Below are positions 57,701 to 57,905 of a stretch of DNA of 57,905 nucleotides, piece after piece. The DNA comes from a virus. Every line of letters starts with the position of its first letter. The first letter of the stretch is position 1. A program made the position numbers and the translations under genes. The DNA is taken from positions 1 through 57,905 of the IMG/VR virus record IMGVR_UViG_3300013006_000040; one strand, 5' to 3'. The notes below the pieces were generated by a model. The model was not told where the DNA came from. It saw only the letters and a program-made list of their open reading frames with translations, and did not search any database.

Positions 57701-57905
57701 AGTTAAATAAGGAGTTACTGCTGATATAACACGAGCATTGGTATAATATAAATTAATACCTTCTGCTAAATTTGCTGTGGTGAAATTGGATAATGTACTT
57801 ACTGTACCAATTAAATTACCATATATCAATCTCGATATAATTGCATTACCTGCAAAAATATTTGCTGCAGTAAAATCTGTGGCTGTTCCGGTGGATGTTG
57901 TTACT
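54794..57905 (-). CDS. Long 'LYYTNARV'-repeat fibre protein, 5' end beyond window
   Basis: At least 1037 codons are open; the frame continues past 57829 to the right edge, so the N-terminus is missing. It has at least ten LYYTNARV-type repeats. A middle domain (SDNMIYLNSNSTVSNPDIGF, then GFFRDASDNGTFKVFDNY) is typical of marine T4-like tail fibres. The C-terminal domain matches that of the gene at 50953 and ends SANEGTGLYYTIE, with the same split Calx-beta-like boundary. Confidence 0.8.
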   Translation of the reverse strand, partial: VTTSTGTATDFTAANIFAGNAIISRLIYGNLIGTVSTLSNFTTANLAEGINLYYTNARVISAVTPYLTTANVLESNSNLYYTNARVISAVLPYLTTSNVAEGTNLYYTNARVYSNVIALLAGNIAIGNATIGNVSISGSTTFGAGSGGSLTGANLISASYIQTGNLLASSGNILITGNIIPSLDSTFNFGSLDKQWKDFYLSAESLYVGGQKISGNAQTGLTLVSLTASNITTGNLVVTNSFVGNVTGTISSLSNFTTSNLAEGTNQYFTNARVTANLSQQSVNIFSDVDTTGITTNGILIWNGASFVAGTIDSGTTANIALFANTAGTANIALTANVANTVLSLSGLTTANLLEANVNLYYTNSRVRTAFIAGDNIVIESNGRISANVNLEIANLNSTISNLTTNSITEGNNNLYYTNGRVITAVTPLLTTANVLESNSNLYYTNTRVRSALSGGTGVSYDTTTGAISIGQNVASTANVTFFNLSVTNNLTVYGGVTTYGANNISVSDNMIYLNSNSTVSNPDIGFAFNYNDGVYHHGGFFRDASDNGTFKVFDNYDPEPDANIFIDTAHASFRLANIAATTFFGNVSGTAGTLSNFTTANLAEGTNQYFTNARVALAITPYLTTSNVVEGSNLYYTNARVYAAIQGNLSTKANVVDLITSNVVEGTNLYFTNARVYSNVLALLPTLAGQNIIIQANGRISANLDLSNVTILQSDFVNLAAQVISLSNQTTSNVAEGINLYYTNTRVRTAFTAGKGITISEGGIVNNTGSSSQYNTGIDGTVGANVLATMSPVITFPTTAANDRFLLRSLHLVNTSGATALVSSNVLYATGNTAYMANIIPVAPGGVMEFIKTYQIFQPGDQINLQGFNNSGTATANLMSVMLTYETFYNDNSYMGTGQTIATSGTNTKIYNSANSFSIIESVKFVNLQSTTVPVTCYWGDANGVPKAHLAFGLQLPPNTSVELLQSTKRINQGDALYASYTGGATNGVSAFVSARYGAAYTIGTYTSAGLPGNTITASFGTSANEGTGLYYTIE

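Noticed and set aside
1-57905. tRNA genes
   Set aside because: I looked for the T-loop GTTCGANTC pattern in the gaps on both strands and saw none with a matching acceptor stem. A covariance-model search would settle this.
44260-57905. CRISPR array, suggested by many regularly spaced similar units
   Set aside because: The repeats are coding LYYTNARV modules that stay in frame within long genes, with diverged units and no constant repeat-spacer layout.

Overview
This window reads as part of the genome of a large, strictly lytic, T4-like tailed phage (myovirus type) that infects a Gram-negative bacterium. The case for T4-like: a gp61-type primase (zinc ribbon plus TOPRIM), a class Ia ribonucleotide reductase pair, TATAAATA-like late promoters in front of structural genes, and several small proteins that I recognise from marine and freshwater T4-like phages. 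The case for a Gram-negative host: an overlapping Rz/Rz1-type spanin pair, lipoboxes and small periplasmic-type proteins. The DNA is A+T-rich, and every gene I could support lies on the minus strand. Gene order is therefore read from high to low coordinates. I cannot name the host.

Region 1 (1-14.3 kb) is early or accessory DNA with about 50 mostly tiny genes. They are packed with ATGA or TAATG overlaps and arranged in short operons. Each operon is driven by a near-perfect sigma-70 promoter (TTGACA, 17 bp, TATAAT), often just after a hairpin. Recognisable products are a class II aldolase, a Bax-inhibitor-1/YccA membrane protein, a GIY-YIG nuclease, a calcineurin-type phosphoesterase, a membrane-anchored SleB-type cell-wall hydrolase with a holin-like partner, a small lipoprotein, and an expanded family of 64-85 aa proteins with a 'FAELI-EC' motif. 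I added about a dozen genes shorter than 60 codons by reading the sequence directly.

Region 2 (14.3-29.8 kb) carries virion genes. Three tandem proteins share one N-terminal cap but have different LamG or glycine-rich bodies. They are followed by a 963 aa structural protein and the first copy of a three-gene tail cassette (A-B-C).

Region 3 (27.2-41 kb) mixes metabolism, lysis and replication: a membrane coiled-coil protein, a BPL_N amidotransferase-like protein, a second GIY-YIG protein, zinc-ribbon proteins, a TagD-like nucleotidyltransferase, NrdA and NrdB, an Fe-S block (an IscU scaffold and two A-type carriers), the spanins and the primase. The nrdB/Fe-S/nrdA block suggests that the phage supports both deoxynucleotide supply and iron cofactor assembly.

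Region 4 (41-57.9 kb) is a second tail-adhesin region. It has a subtilisin-like protease with a propeptide, two more A-B-C cassettes, and two pairs in which a 'LYYTNARV'-repeat gene ends in the first half of a Calx-beta-like domain whose second half opens the next gene, in another frame. The last gene runs off the right edge. The most interesting features are this twice-repeated split domain, the reusable tail cassettes, the Fe-S/RNR island, and the standardised hairpin-promoter-RBS units of the early region.
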